Source: Dyadobacter frigoris (lineage in GTDB: Bacteria > Bacteroidota > Bacteroidia > Cytophagales > Spirosomataceae). Taken from it: a stretch of DNA of 64,000 bases. The stretch lies in assembly GCF_005280585.1 (NCBI RefSeq), contig NZ_SZVO01000008.1, positions 338,922 through 402,921 of the forward strand, given 5' to 3'. A program made the position numbers and the translations under genes. Under the pieces are notes generated by a model. It was not told where the DNA came from, searched no databases, and was given only the letters and a program-made list of their open reading frames with translations. Each line of letters opens with the position of its first letter. Position 1 is the stretch's first letter. This document shows positions 1 through 9,333 of the stretch, piece by piece.

Positions 1-3
1 TTG

Positions 4-675
4 CAATTTGTGCTGGCTAATTTTTCCGTGGATTGAAATCCGTGGCTACAATGTCGGCCATGCCTACGGCATTTTTTTTCAATTGGTGCTGGCTAATTTT
101 TCCGTGGATTGAAATCCACGGTTACAATGTCGGTCATGCCTACGGCATTTTTTTTCAATTGGTGCTGGCTAATTTTTCCGTGGATTGAAATCCACGGTTA
201 CAATGTCGGCCGTGCGTACGGCATTTTTTTCCAATTGGTGCTGGCTAATTTTTCCGTGGATTGAAATCCACGGTTACAATGTCGGTCATGCCTACGGCAT
301 TTTTTTTCAATTGGTGCTGGCTAATTTTTCCGTGGATTGAAATCCACGGCTACAATGTCGGCCGTGCCTACGGCATTTTTTTCCAATTTGTGCTGGCTAA
401 TTTTTCCGTGGATTGAAATCCACGGTTACAATGTCGGTCATACCTACGGCATTTTTTTCCAATTGGTGCTGGCTAATTTTTCCGTGGATTGAAATCCACG
501 GTTACAATGTCGGTCATGCCTACGGCATTTTTTTCCAATTTGTGCTGGCTAATTTTTCCGTGGATTGAAATCCACGGCTACAATGTCGGCCGTGCCTACG
601 GCATTTTTATTGCAATTTGTGCTGGCTAATTTTTCCGTGGATTGAAATCCGTGGCTACAATGTCGGTCATGTTTA
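4..675. repeat. Nine tandem copies of a 76-bp repeat
   Basis: Direct repeats start at about 4, 80, 156, 232, 308, 384, 460, 536 and 613, so the period is 76 bp (77 for the last). Each unit contains a near-perfect dyad, CCGTGGATTGAAATCCACGG (9-bp arms, 2-nt spacer), and a second short dyad around GCCGT..ACGGC followed by a T-run. Units differ at only a few positions. Units 1 and 9 have the right arm changed to AATCCGTGG. There are no unique spacers, so this is not CRISPR. A 76-bp period shifts the reading frame in each unit, so it does not encode a repeat protein. The function is unknown; each unit could fold as a terminator-like double hairpin. Confidence 0.93.
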
Positions 676-676
676 T

Positions 677-793
677 GGTACTGACACAGGTGCAGAGCAC
701 CGAAATATTTGTAGAAAATTGATAAGAAATAACCAGGTACTAAGGTGCGGAGCACCGCAATAATTGACGACAAAAATTTGACGGCAAATAACC
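677..793. repeat. Two imperfect copies of a GGTGCnnnGCACC hairpin repeat
   Basis: Two copies of about 58 bp (roughly 677-734 and 736-793) follow the 76-bp array. Each contains a palindrome, GGTGCAGAGCACC at 689-701 and GGTGCGGAGCACC at 744-756, followed by an A/T-rich stretch that ends in AAATAACC. They resemble dispersed hairpin elements of Cytophagales genomes (from memory, unverified). They lie just upstream of the promoter of the next gene. Confidence 0.7.
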
Positions 794-827
794 CAATCAT
801 AATAATTTTTTAAATAACAAAAACCAT

Positions 828-835
828 TACTTTTG
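828..835 (+). promoter_or_regulatory. Candidate -7 promoter element for the NAD(P)-binding protein gene
   Basis: TACTTTTG matches the Bacteroidetes -7 consensus TAnnTTTG and lies about 130 bp before the chosen start at 966. No clear -33 element was recognised. The call rests on the motif alone. Confidence 0.35.
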
Positions 836-965
836 TCTCATTCTAATGTCTTTGTAAAATATCGAAACCAATAGAAGTAAGTCCTAAGACTTCTTCAAAA
901 ACCCTGTGTTTTTCAATTCGAAAATCACAGGAAAGATATTGTATTTCATATTTTACAAAAACGAA

Positions 966-1631
966 ATGAATCAAAATATAAAAATAGCCGTGCTTGGCGG
1001 TGGTGGGAAAACAGGAAAATATCTTGTCAACCATTTAATAGAAAAAGGATATGGTTTAAAAATCCTTTTAAGAAATCTTCCCGTACCTGATGAACCTTCT
1101 GATCAATTCTCATTAAATTTAACCAATTCGTTTGTTGAAATAGTTAAAGGGGACGCTGTGAATTTTGAAGATATTCACGCACTACTTTCTGGATGTCAGG
1201 TAGTAATAAGTACGATAGGGCAACGGCCTGGCGAGCCAATGGTGGCCAGTATAGCCACCGGAAATATCCTGAAAGCAATGAGAGAATACGGCATTCGTCG
1301 TTACATTCTCGTAGCCGGAATCAATATTGATACACCTTTTGACAAAAAAAGTGATCAGACAAAAGCGGCGACAGAATGGATGAAGAGCACTTTTCCGACA
1401 ATTCATAAGGATAGAGCCAAATCATATGATATGTTGATTAAAAGCGATGTTGACTGGACTTTGGTTCGTCTCCCAATGATTGAATATACTGATCAAAGTT
1501 TTCCTGTGGGAGTAAATTCTGAGGATTGTCTTGGTTCTAAAATCAGTACAAAGAATATCGCTGTTTTTCTGGAAGAGCAGCTTTCTGATAAAACCTATGT
1601 CAGGAAAGCACCATTTTTATACAATATTTAA
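966..1631 (+). CDS. NAD(P)-binding oxidoreductase, atypical SDR / NmrA-like
   Basis: This 221-residue protein begins with a Rossmann strand and the glycine-rich loop VLGGGGKTGKYLV (about residues 8-20), typical of atypical short-chain dehydrogenases that bind NAD(P)(H). STIGQRPGEP and YILVAGINIDTP fit later strands of that fold. The substrate cannot be read from the sequence; redox sensing or quinone/flavin reduction are common roles in the family. The start at 966 was chosen because the glycine loop then sits near the N-terminus; a longer reading from 906 adds 20 residues that look untranslated. The gene stands alone, with a terminator behind it. Confidence 0.85.
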   Translation: MNQNIKIAVLGGGGKTGKYLVNHLIEKGYGLKILLRNLPVPDEPSDQFSLNLTNSFVEIVKGDAVNFEDIHALLSGCQVVISTIGQRPGEPMVASIATGNILKAMREYGIRRYILVAGINIDTPFDKKSDQTKAATEWMKSTFPTIHKDRAKSYDMLIKSDVDWTLVRLPMIEYTDQSFPVGVNSEDCLGSKISTKNIAVFLEEQLSDKTYVRKAPFLYNI

Positions 1632-1645
1632 TAATTGAAAGCGAG

Positions 1646-1686
1646 AACGGGATTGTTTTAATGCAATAAATAATCCCGTTTTTTTT
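1646..1686 (+). terminator. Rho-independent terminator
   Basis: AACGGGATT at 1646-1654 pairs with AATCCCGTT at 1672-1680, followed by a T-run. It ends the transcript of the preceding gene. Confidence 0.85.
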
Positions 1687-1726
1687 GAATATAAGAAGTA
1701 CTTGTTGTATTTATTTGGGCTGAGAA

Positions 1727-1755
1727 TTGACTTGGGACAAAAAAATATATCTTTG
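1727..1755 (+). promoter_or_regulatory. Bacteroidetes-type promoter of the metal-efflux operon
   Basis: TTG at 1727-1729 (-33 region) and TATCTTTG at 1748-1755 (-7, perfect TAnnTTTG) are 18 nt apart. They lie 36 bp before the first gene of the efflux locus. Confidence 0.65.
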
Positions 1756-1790
1756 AATATTCGTAAGACAAGTATAATCTCATAGTTACC

Positions 1791-2201
1791 TTGATACGTA
1801 TCTTCGCCTGTTTATTAAGTTTTCACATTTTGCTTGGCAGCTTTCTACCTTCAATGGAATGCTGGGAGGAATTGAGCCGCCTTCCGCAGCTTATGAAGCA
1901 TTATGAAAAACACAAACAGGAGAGTCGGGGACAGATTTCTTTTTGGGGTTTTATGCAAATGCATTATGCAACAGCTTCACAACATGCGCAAAACGCACCT
2001 GATTCTGAAAAACACCAGCATGAATCACTTCCTTCTTTAAGCGGACATTCGCTTCATTCCTACGTTATTACTGATTTTCATTTTATTGCCTTTTCAGAAC
2101 CGTTGATTACTGAATTTCAGGAAAAAAATGCCTTTTGGTGGAATAATCTTTATTCATTTCAACACCATTCTTCACTATTAAACCCGCCCAACTTCGGCTG
2201 A
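1791..2201 (+). CDS. Small His-rich secreted protein of the metal-efflux locus
   Basis: This is a 136-residue protein with a hydrophobic N-terminus (MIRIFACLLSFHILLGSFLP) that looks like a signal peptide. The mature part is rich in histidine (HYEKHKQ, SQHAQ, KHQHES, HSLHS, FQHHSS), which suggests metal binding in the periplasm. I do not recognise a named family. Its place ahead of the RND pump, behind a good promoter, makes a role as a metal-binding accessory likely (inference). The start is a TTG codon; no in-frame ATG gives a better signal peptide. Confidence 0.6.
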   Translation: MIRIFACLLSFHILLGSFLPSMECWEELSRLPQLMKHYEKHKQESRGQISFWGFMQMHYATASQHAQNAPDSEKHQHESLPSLSGHSLHSYVITDFHFIAFSEPLITEFQEKNAFWWNNLYSFQHHSSLLNPPNFG

Positions 2202-2431
2202 TCCAACTTCCATTCTTGTATTTCCTGATTTTTTATTTTACTGTTTGCTGACGGCCACTGGCTGCCATAGAAATCAGCTTTTAATAAGTTGTTGAAATAG
2301 TTTATATCAAAAGAGAAAGGTCAGTAAGATGACTAATCTTCAAGATAGTAAATTATTGAAACCGCTCAATTTGAAGCGCGGTTCCGTTGGTATTCATTAT
2401 TTGTCACCATCAGTGATTAATACCAATTTTT

Positions 2432-5400
2432 ATGTTTGATTCAATAATCCGTTTTAGTATACGGAACAAATTGATTGTTGGCCTGATGATTTTGGGCCTC
2501 ATCAGTTGGGGAATTTACGCGCTTTCAAAACTTCCGATTGATGCCGTTCCCGATATTACCACCAACCAGGTTGTGGTTTTGACACAAACGCCCGCACTTG
2601 CCGCACAGGAAGTGGAGCAATATATTACGGCGCCGATAGAGCTCAGTCTTACGAATGTGCAGGGCGTGCAGGAAATTCGTTCTGTTTCCAGGTTGGGATT
2701 ATCTGTCATCACGGTTGTTTTTAATGACAAAATGGATATTCTCAAAGCCCGGCAGCTCGTGGGCGAGCAAATTTCTCTGGCCGCTCAGGATATTCCCAAG
2801 GAATTTGGATCTCCTTATTTGGCACCGATAACAACAGGACTTGGTGAGATCTACCAATATACACTTGTCCCTCAGCCAGGTTACGAAAATCGCTACGATC
2901 TTTCCGAGCTCCGGACCATGCAGGACTGGATTGTAAAACGACAACTTACCGGAATTCCGGGCGTAGTTGAAGTTAGCAGTTTTGGTGGTTATGTTAAAGA
3001 ATATGAGGTGAGTATCAATCCTGAAAAACTCCGGGCTGCGGGTGTTGCCATTGGAGATGTATTTACAGCGGTAGAAAAAAATAACAGCAATACAGGTGGG
3101 AGTTATCTTGAAAAAGATAGCCAGTCTTACTTTATTCGAGGTGAAGGAACAGTTAAAAGTCTGGATGATATCGGTAATATTGTTATCAAAACTATCAATG
3201 GCGTTCCCTTAAAAGTCAGCAATGTGGCGACTGTCCAGTTTGGTCATGCGGTACGTTATGGTGCCATGACGCGTGACGGGAAAAGTGAGGCGGTTGGTGC
3301 TGTGGTGTTGATGCTGAAGGGCGCGGATGCCGACCGGACTGTAAAAGCGATCAAGGAAAGAATGACGAGGATACAGACATCTTTGCCGGAAGGTGTCAAA
3401 ATCGAATCGTTTATTGACAGGGCAAAACTAATTGATAAGGCGATCAAAACCGTTCGCAACAACCTGCTTGAAGGCGGACTTATCGTTGTTTTCGTTTTAG
3501 TACTTCTTCTCGGAAGTTTAAGAGCTGGCCTTATCGTGGCTTCCGTAATTCCGCTTTCTATGCTCTTTACGTTTGGAATGATGCACACTTTTGGTGTTTC
3601 GGCGAATTTAATGAGTCTGGGTGCAATTGATTTTGGGCTTTTGGTGGATGGTTCCGTGATCGTTGTGGAAGGTGTAATGCATTATTTACAAACGCATTTC
3701 AAAACGGGAGATAAGCTTTCTCAAAAGCAAATGGATGATACCGTTCAGGTTAATGCTTCAAAAATTCTTACTTCTGCGGTTTTCGGACAAGTCATTATCC
3801 TCATCGTTTATCTTCCGATTCTCTCACTTTCCGGTATTGAAGGGAAAATGTTTCAACCAATGGCACTGGCGGTAAGTTTCGCGATTTTGGGTGCGCTGAT
3901 TCTTTCATTCACCTATGTTCCGATGGCTTCTTCATTATTTCTTTCTTCAAAAATCAATAATGAAAAGAATTTCTCGGATCGTCTTGTCAACAAATTATAT
4001 AGCTTTTACCAGCCATTGATTCAGGGCGCTTTGTCTTATAGAAAAGCCATCGTTGGTGCTTCGCTGGCTTTACTAGTAGGAAGTGTGATACTTTTTGGTG
4101 CTTTGGGAGGCGAATTTATTCCGCAGCTTGATGAAGGTGATATTGCCATCGATTTGCGGATGCCAACCGGGACTTCATTAACAGAAACTATTCAGGCATC
4201 GCTAAAAGCTGAACGTGCTTTATTGAAAAATTTTCCTGAAATCCGTCAGATTGTTGGCCGGATTGGCGCGTCAGAAGTGCCAACAGATCCAATGCCGGTA
4301 GAAATGACGGATCAAATGATCAATCTGAAAGATCGTTCGGAATGGACTTCTGCGCATACCCGCGAGGAACTTTCTGAGAAAATGAATAAGGTTCTGGAAA
4401 GAGAAGTACCGGGAGTAATGGCAGAATTTACCCAGCCGATCCAGATGCGTTCCAATGAAATGATTACCGGCGCGCGTTCCGATGTTGTTGTAAAAATTTA
4501 TGGTGATGATCTGAACAAGTTATTTGAACATGCTAATGATTGTGCCGCATTAATTCAGCCAATTGCTGGTGTTGCCAGTTGCCGTGTTGAACCGATTGTT
4601 GGTTTGCCTCAAATTAAAGCGTCTTATCATCGGGATCGCCTTGCCCAATATGGTTTGGATGTTTCGTCTATTAATCAGCTTATAAAAACTTCTTTTGCGG
4701 GAGAAACTGCCGGTGTTGTTTTTGAAGGAGAACGGCGATTTGATCTCGTTATTCGTCTCGATACTTTGCATCGGACGGATTTGAAAGATATCAGAAATTT
4801 ATATGTTACGGTTCCAAACGGCGCTTCCGTTCCGCTTGGCGAACTTGCTGATATCACCTACGAAGAAGCACCTGCACAGATTTCCCGTGACAATACTAAA
4901 CGTAGAATTACAATAGGAATCAATGTTTTAAACCGTGATGTTGAAAGTGTTGTAAATGATATCAGAGCAAAAATTGAAAAAGGCGTAGTACTGACGCCGG
5001 GTTATTATTATTCCTACGGAGGTCAGTTCGAAAATCTTCAGCAGGCACGTCAGCGACTTTCAATTGCAGTCCCGATTTCTCTGCTGCTGATTTTTGTGCT
5101 GCTCTATTTTACCTTCAAAAGGTTAACCGAAGCACTGATTATTTTCACGGCCGTTCCACTTTCTGCTATCGGTGGAATCTGGGCTTTGTGGGTTCGGGAT
5201 ATGCCGTTCAGTATTTCTGCGGGTGTTGGTTTTATCGCCCTTTTTGGAGTGGCAGTTTTAAATGGAATTGTACTGATCAGTTATTTTGATCAGCTTGAAA
5301 AAGAAGGAATTGGCTCTCTTCGTGAACGGATTATTGCCGGTGTAAAAGCACGTTTCCGTCCTGTGATTATGACAGCGGGCGTTGCTTCATTAGGATTTTT

Positions 5401-6766
5401 GCCAATGGCATTATCAACTTCGGCAGGAGCGGAGGTGCAGCGGCCTTTGGCAACCGTTGTTATAGGCGGTTTGATTACAGCAACTTTACTAACGTTAATT
5501 GTACTTCCTGTTTTGTACAGTTTGGTAAAAGAAAGGGTTGCAAAAAGAAGGAAATTGAGTCCCGTTATTATCACTGGAATGCTTGCAGTTTGTTTCTTTT
5601 TTATCAAAACTCCAACACAGGCTCAGCGAATTATTTCTATGGATCAGGCGGTTCAGGAAGCCACAAGCCAGAACTTATTGGTGAAATCCGGCGAACTGAT
5701 TATCAACAGGCAACAGGCTCTGGTTGGTGCTTCTTTTAACCCCGCCAAAACGGATGTCGATGTTCAATATGGACAAACACAGGCGAGGCCGATTGATTAT
5801 ACAGCTACTGCAATTCAGTCCTTTGCGCCGGTCAGTGTTTACAAAACTCAGAAAAAGCTTGCAGAAGGAAATGTTCAAAGTGCAAGAAATCAGTTAGGAG
5901 CGGATAAATGGCGACTGGCTAATGAAGTGAAACGTGCTTACTATCAATTGGTTTATGATCAGAAGTTACTAAATTTTCTTCGTGAGCAAAGTGAACTTTA
6001 CCAGCAGTCAGCCCATGCTGCGGATGTCCGCTTTAAAACCGGAGAAACCAATCGTCTTGAACAGGTTACTGCCGAAAGCAGATATCAGAATCTTTTGCAG
6101 CGCATGAGAAGTTCTCAGCGGGAACAGCAGATTCACTATGCTTCGCTGCGGCTTTTGCTTCATACACGCGATACCATTTCTATTGATACCAATACGGTTT
6201 TTAAAAATATTTCAGCTCGTTTGATTACGCCGGATTTAAATACGGATCTCAATCCGTTTCTGAACATTTTGCAGCAAAACATTACCAACAGTCAGATTCA
6301 GACACGGTTGGAACAGCGCAATACTTTACCCGACTGGCGCATTGGTTTTGCTAATCAGTCGATTGAAAAAACGTACAATTACAATATACTTCATGCGGGG
6401 TTGTCCTTCCATATTTTCACCAAAGCACAAAGAGCGAAAATTCAATCTGCGAAAATTCAGGAGCAGGTTAATGAGACGCAGCTTGCTTCTGCCAAGGAAC
6501 AGCTTAGCACAGAACTGGACATGATGGAAACCCGGCAGCGAAACCTGGCGGCAACTTTAAAATATTATGAAGAGCACGCACTTCCGCAAGCCGATTTGAT
6601 AAGACAGACAGCTTTGTCTACTTTTAAAGGTGGAGAAATAGGCTATCTCGAATTTTTCGCAGCCATTCAGCAAGCTTATCAATTACAGGAAGAATATCTG
6701 ATCAATGTGCTGGATTATGATTTCAATCTGATCAGAATTGAAGAAATAACCGGAGAGGGGAAATAA
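2432..6766 (+). CDS. CusA/CzcA heavy-metal RND efflux pump fused to a TolC-like outer-membrane factor
   Basis: This 1444-residue protein joins two normally separate pump parts. Residues 1 to about 1045 are an HME-type RND transporter, which drives metal cations out with the proton gradient. The signature in TM4, DFGLLVDGSVIVVE, holds Asp400, Asp406 and Glu413, the positions used by CzcA for proton relay. Large periplasmic loops and 12 membrane segments are expected. After a short linker, residues from about 1070 to the end (MDQAVQEATSQNLLVKSGEL onward) form the coiled-coil outer-membrane factor of the TolC/CusC type. No stop or frameshift separates the parts. Such fusions are known in Bacteroidetes. 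The metal (Cu, Ag, Co, Zn or Cd) cannot be fixed from the sequence. The adaptor gene follows 60 bp downstream. Confidence 0.95.
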   Translation: MFDSIIRFSIRNKLIVGLMILGLISWGIYALSKLPIDAVPDITTNQVVVLTQTPALAAQEVEQYITAPIELSLTNVQGVQEIRSVSRLGLSVITVVFNDKMDILKARQLVGEQISLAAQDIPKEFGSPYLAPITTGLGEIYQYTLVPQPGYENRYDLSELRTMQDWIVKRQLTGIPGVVEVSSFGGYVKEYEVSINPEKLRAAGVAIGDVFTAVEKNNSNTGGSYLEKDSQSYFIRGEGTVKSLDDIGNIVIKTINGVPLKVSNVATVQFGHAVRYGAMTRDGKSEAVGAVVLMLKGADADRTVKAIKERMTRIQTSLPEGVKIESFIDRAKLIDKAIKTVRNNLLEGGLIVVFVLVLLLGSLRAGLIVASVIPLSMLFTFGMMHTFGVSANLMSLGAIDFGLLVDGSVIVVEGVMHYLQTHFKTGDKLSQKQMDDTVQVNASKILTSAVFGQVIILIVYLPILSLSGIEGKMFQPMALAVSFAILGALILSFTYVPMASSLFLSSKINNEKNFSDRLVNKLYSFYQPLIQGALSYRKAIVGASLALLVGSVILFGALGGEFIPQLDEGDIAIDLRMPTGTSLTETIQASLKAERALLKNFPEIRQIVGRIGASEVPTDPMPVEMTDQMINLKDRSEWTSAHTREELSEKMNKVLEREVPGVMAEFTQPIQMRSNEMITGARSDVVVKIYGDDLNKLFEHANDCAALIQPIAGVASCRVEPIVGLPQIKASYHRDRLAQYGLDVSSINQLIKTSFAGETAGVVFEGERRFDLVIRLDTLHRTDLKDIRNLYVTVPNGASVPLGELADITYEEAPAQISRDNTKRRITIGINVLNRDVESVVNDIRAKIEKGVVLTPGYYYSYGGQFENLQQARQRLSIAVPISLLLIFVLLYFTFKRLTEALIIFTAVPLSAIGGIWALWVRDMPFSISAGVGFIALFGVAVLNGIVLISYFDQLEKEGIGSLRERIIAGVKARFRPVIMTAGVASLGFLPMALSTSAGAEVQRPLATVVIGGLITATLLTLIVLPVLYSLVKERVAKRRKLSPVIITGMLAVCFFFIKTPTQAQRIISMDQAVQEATSQNLLVKSGELIINRQQALVGASFNPAKTDVDVQYGQTQARPIDYTATAIQSFAPVSVYKTQKKLAEGNVQSARNQLGADKWRLANEVKRAYYQLVYDQKLLNFLREQSELYQQSAHAADVRFKTGETNRLEQVTAESRYQNLLQRMRSSQREQQIHYASLRLLLHTRDTISIDTNTVFKNISARLITPDLNTDLNPFLNILQQNITNSQIQTRLEQRNTLPDWRIGFANQSIEKTYNYNILHAGLSFHIFTKAQRAKIQSAKIQEQVNETQLASAKEQLSTELDMMETRQRNLAATLKYYEEHALPQADLIRQTALSTFKGGEIGYLEFFAAIQQAYQLQEEYLINVLDYDFNLIRIEEITGEGK

Positions 6767-6826
6767 TTATAAATTAATATAAGGCATTGTTGGTCAATAA
6801 ATAAACCACAGTTATTCACGCGTAAA

Positions 6827-8023
6827 ATGAAAACATTAAAAAATATTACCCGTAAAGGACTTCTGTATACAGGATTAATTTCTTCTATCTGTTTTGCAGG
6901 AATTTCCTGTGAAACTAAAACCGAAGAGGCGGAAGTTGAAAAGAAGAAAACAGTCGTAGATACTTCTCAAATAGACCAGATTACCTTAAACCAACAGCAA
7001 TATTCGTCTATTGGAATTCGGCTTGGACAAGTAAAAACTGAAACAGTTAGTGACGAAGTAAAGGCTAACGGAATTGTAGAACTTCCTCCGGAAAATCAGG
7101 CTACTTTAAGTTTGCCGGTAAGTGGGAAAATTAGTTACATGAAAGGAATTCCCGGTCAGGCCGTTCAAAAAGGTGAGCTTTTGGCGACGCTTGAAAGTTT
7201 TGAATTCATTCAGTTGCAGCAGGATTATCTTCAAAATGCAAGTCAGTTTACTTACCAGGAAAAAGAATTGGAACGTCAGCGCACTTTAAGTACGGAAAAT
7301 GTTGGTGCAAGAAAGAATTTCGAACTGGCACAGGCAAATCAGCGCTCTACAAAAGCATTGTTACAATCACTGGAAGCAAAATTGAAAATTCTGGGTCTTT
7401 CGGTAGCAACGCTGAATACAAAAGGAATCACGCCGGCTGTCCGTATTGTTTCATCGGTGAATGGTTATATCACTGCTGCTGATGTGAATCTGGGAAAAGA
7501 AGTGGCGGCTGGACAGCCGATTTTTGAAGTGGCCGACAAAAGTGATATGCATATTTCATTGACTGTTTTTGAACAGGACGCTTCAAAAATAAAGAAAGAC
7601 CAGGTGGTTATCGTACAATTAAATGATGGCTCGAAACCTGTTCAGGCCTATGTTTTGATGGTTGGAAAAGTACTGGAAGGAGAGACCAGAACATTGAATG
7701 TCCATGCACATATCAACGATAGAAAACAGGAGGCCAAGCTTGTTCCTGGTGCTTATGTAAATGCCAAAATACAGACAGGAAACCGTCCGGCCATCATGGT
7801 TCCGGCAGCCGCGATTGTGAGAAAAGGTGCAACTGGTTTTATTTATATTGAAGAAAAATCAAAAGAATTTCATCGGATTCCCGTTCAGATCGGCAGTGCG
7901 TCAAAAGAGGATCTTGTAGAAATTATTATTGATAAAAACCTGGATGGACAACAGCTGGTAGTAAAAGGTGCTTATTTAATAGATGCTGAATTTGCAAAAA
8001 GGAGCGAACCTTCGGCGGAATAA
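6827..8023 (+). CDS. RND efflux periplasmic adaptor lipoprotein, CusB/CzcB type
   Basis: This 398-residue membrane-fusion protein links the inner-membrane pump with the outer-membrane channel. The N-terminal hydrophobic stretch ends in FAGISC, a plausible lipobox with Cys at about residue 28. Then come a lipoyl/barrel-sandwich half (LSLPVSGKISYMKGIPGQAV, about residues 92-111), an alpha-helical hairpin (LQQDYLQNASQFTYQEKELE), the second lipoyl half (SSVNGYITAADVNLGKEV) and a C-terminal beta-barrel/membrane-proximal part (MVPAAAIVRKGATGFIYI). It is co-directional with the pump gene and presumably in the same transcript. Confidence 0.93.
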   Translation: MKTLKNITRKGLLYTGLISSICFAGISCETKTEEAEVEKKKTVVDTSQIDQITLNQQQYSSIGIRLGQVKTETVSDEVKANGIVELPPENQATLSLPVSGKISYMKGIPGQAVQKGELLATLESFEFIQLQQDYLQNASQFTYQEKELERQRTLSTENVGARKNFELAQANQRSTKALLQSLEAKLKILGLSVATLNTKGITPAVRIVSSVNGYITAADVNLGKEVAAGQPIFEVADKSDMHISLTVFEQDASKIKKDQVVIVQLNDGSKPVQAYVLMVGKVLEGETRTLNVHAHINDRKQEAKLVPGAYVNAKIQTGNRPAIMVPAAAIVRKGATGFIYIEEKSKEFHRIPVQIGSASKEDLVEIIIDKNLDGQQLVVKGAYLIDAEFAKRSEPSAE

Positions 8024-8221
8024 CTTTTTAATATTGAATTGCAAAAATAAGAGCCTTTAATTTGAAAATGATACAGTGCCAATGCGTAGTAATATTAAGC
8101 TCATGTTAATATGCATTGGCATTATTAGAAAAGATTTTCGAATTGTAAAAAGAAATTGAAACAGCCCGGATCTCATCTACATAGATTCTGTTTATAGAGA
8201 TTGATAGCTATTCGATTAGCA

Positions 8222-8245
8222 AGGCTCCTTCGGAGCCTCCTTTTT
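8222..8245 (+). terminator. Terminator after the metal-efflux operon
   Basis: AGGCTCC (8222-8228) pairs with GGAGCCT (8232-8238) across a three-base loop, followed by CC and a T-run. It lies between convergent genes; the T-run favours plus-strand transcription. Confidence 0.7.
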
Positions 8246-8269
8246 CCTGCCAGATAACGCAAATTTTCA

Positions 8270-8924
8270 CTAAAAAGTAATCCCGGTAGTAATCTGGATA
8301 TTGCTCGTTTTAATGTCATAATAGTAATAAGAATCCTCTCTTAGCTCTTTCATTTTGTAGGTTCCAATGCCTTCATTGAGACGAATTGTAATTGGAATCA
8401 CAATTTTTCCAACTTCAAATTCCACACCGGCACCGGCCACAATACCAACGATATCCTGAGTCGTTTGAGGTTGAAGATCAATCGTTTTTTCTCCGTTGGC
8501 ACATCCATATAACTCACATAAGTAACCTTTATTCTTAACTTTAAAGTCTGTTCTGTACCGGATATTGAGCTCAGCTTCTGCAAAAGGACGGATTTTGCCG
8601 GACGTAAATGTATATCTCAAAAGGATTGGAAGATTAATTGCCTGCAAGCGGTAAGTGTAGGTGTTGCCATGATCTTTGTTTGTCCGTTTGTAATTACTCC
8701 AATTCGGTTGAATGTGAATTGAAAGACCTGATTTTTTTGGTATAAGAGTATAACTGGCATCAATCCCGAAAATAGCGCCTTTTGTAGTAGTCAGTGATTC
8801 ATATTTGAAGGTTTCCAATAATCTGCGCACCGCCTATAATACCAAAATTGAATCGATTTTGTTTTGATTGTGCAAAAAGTAAATTGGAAAAGAACAGGAA
8901 GAATATTATGGATAGATTTTTCAT
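8270..8924 (-). pseudogene. Frameshifted outer-membrane beta-barrel protein
   Basis: Two overlapping minus-strand frames make one gene. The upstream part starts at 8924 with a clear signal peptide (MKNLSIIFFLFFSNLLFA, then QSKQNRFNFGIIGGAQ) and ends at a TGA near 8800. The downstream frame continues from about 8835 to 8270 with alternating beta-strand text (GAIFGIDASYTLIPKKSGLS, INLPILLRYTFTSGKIRPFA, VGIVAGAGVEFEVGKIVIPI) and a terminal ITTGITF, typical of small outer-membrane barrels (OMP_b-brl type). The switch at about 8825-8845 needs one extra or two missing bases. It is either a broken gene or a sequencing error. The function of the intact form is unknown. Confidence 0.75.
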
Positions 8925-9274
8925 AACGTAGCAAGAGGTTGAGTATATTTTGAAGACAAAAAGCAATAAAAATATGGAACAAAAAATATCTCGAACAACT
9001 AATGCACCCGAGAAATTCTTTAGTTTGTTTCTTAGGTCATTTTTTGTCTCATATACATATTCAAAGATCCGGCCAGTTCTGATTCCCCGATTGTTATCGC
9101 AAATCAATATTTGTTTAACCCTTGTCAGTTTTGAATCTCGGGAACATAAAATTGGAACTACAACCACTGCATCTTTTTTTTCGCCCTTCATCTTCCTATC
9201 CGTGGTTTGTGTTTTCACAAAACCTTCTTTAATTCATGGTCCGATTATTAAGATTCGCTCTTTTTTTAACAAAA
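8925..9274. other. Intergenic region without a recognised gene
   Basis: About 350 bp of A/T-rich sequence between the broken barrel gene and the terminator of the SusD gene. Open frames cross it on both strands, but none has a family-like sequence. It probably holds the promoter of the minus-strand barrel gene. Confidence 0.5.
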
Positions 9275-9314
9275 AATGCTTTACAAATCAGGTAAAACTG
9301 ATTTGTAAAGCATT
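9271..9314 (-). terminator. Strong terminator of the sus operon
   Basis: A perfect 17-bp inverted repeat, AATGCTTTACAAATCAG at 9275-9291 and its complement at 9298-9314, with a 6-nt loop. On the minus strand it is followed by T residues (A-run at 9271-9274). It lies 20 bp past the SusD stop codon. Confidence 0.85.
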
Positions 9315-9333
9315 CAAAAAGTCAAATTAAATC

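Noticed and set aside
4..675. CRISPR array
   Set aside because: The full 76-bp unit is repeated without unique spacers, and no cas genes are present.
2329..2439. 36-codon frame before the RND pump gene, with an N-terminus vaguely like old-yellow-enzyme family proteins
   Set aside because: It ends inside the pump start and the resemblance is limited to about 12 residues; chance cannot be excluded.
8950..9330. Plus-strand 126-codon frame
   Set aside because: It overlaps the terminator of the sus operon and has no recognisable features.
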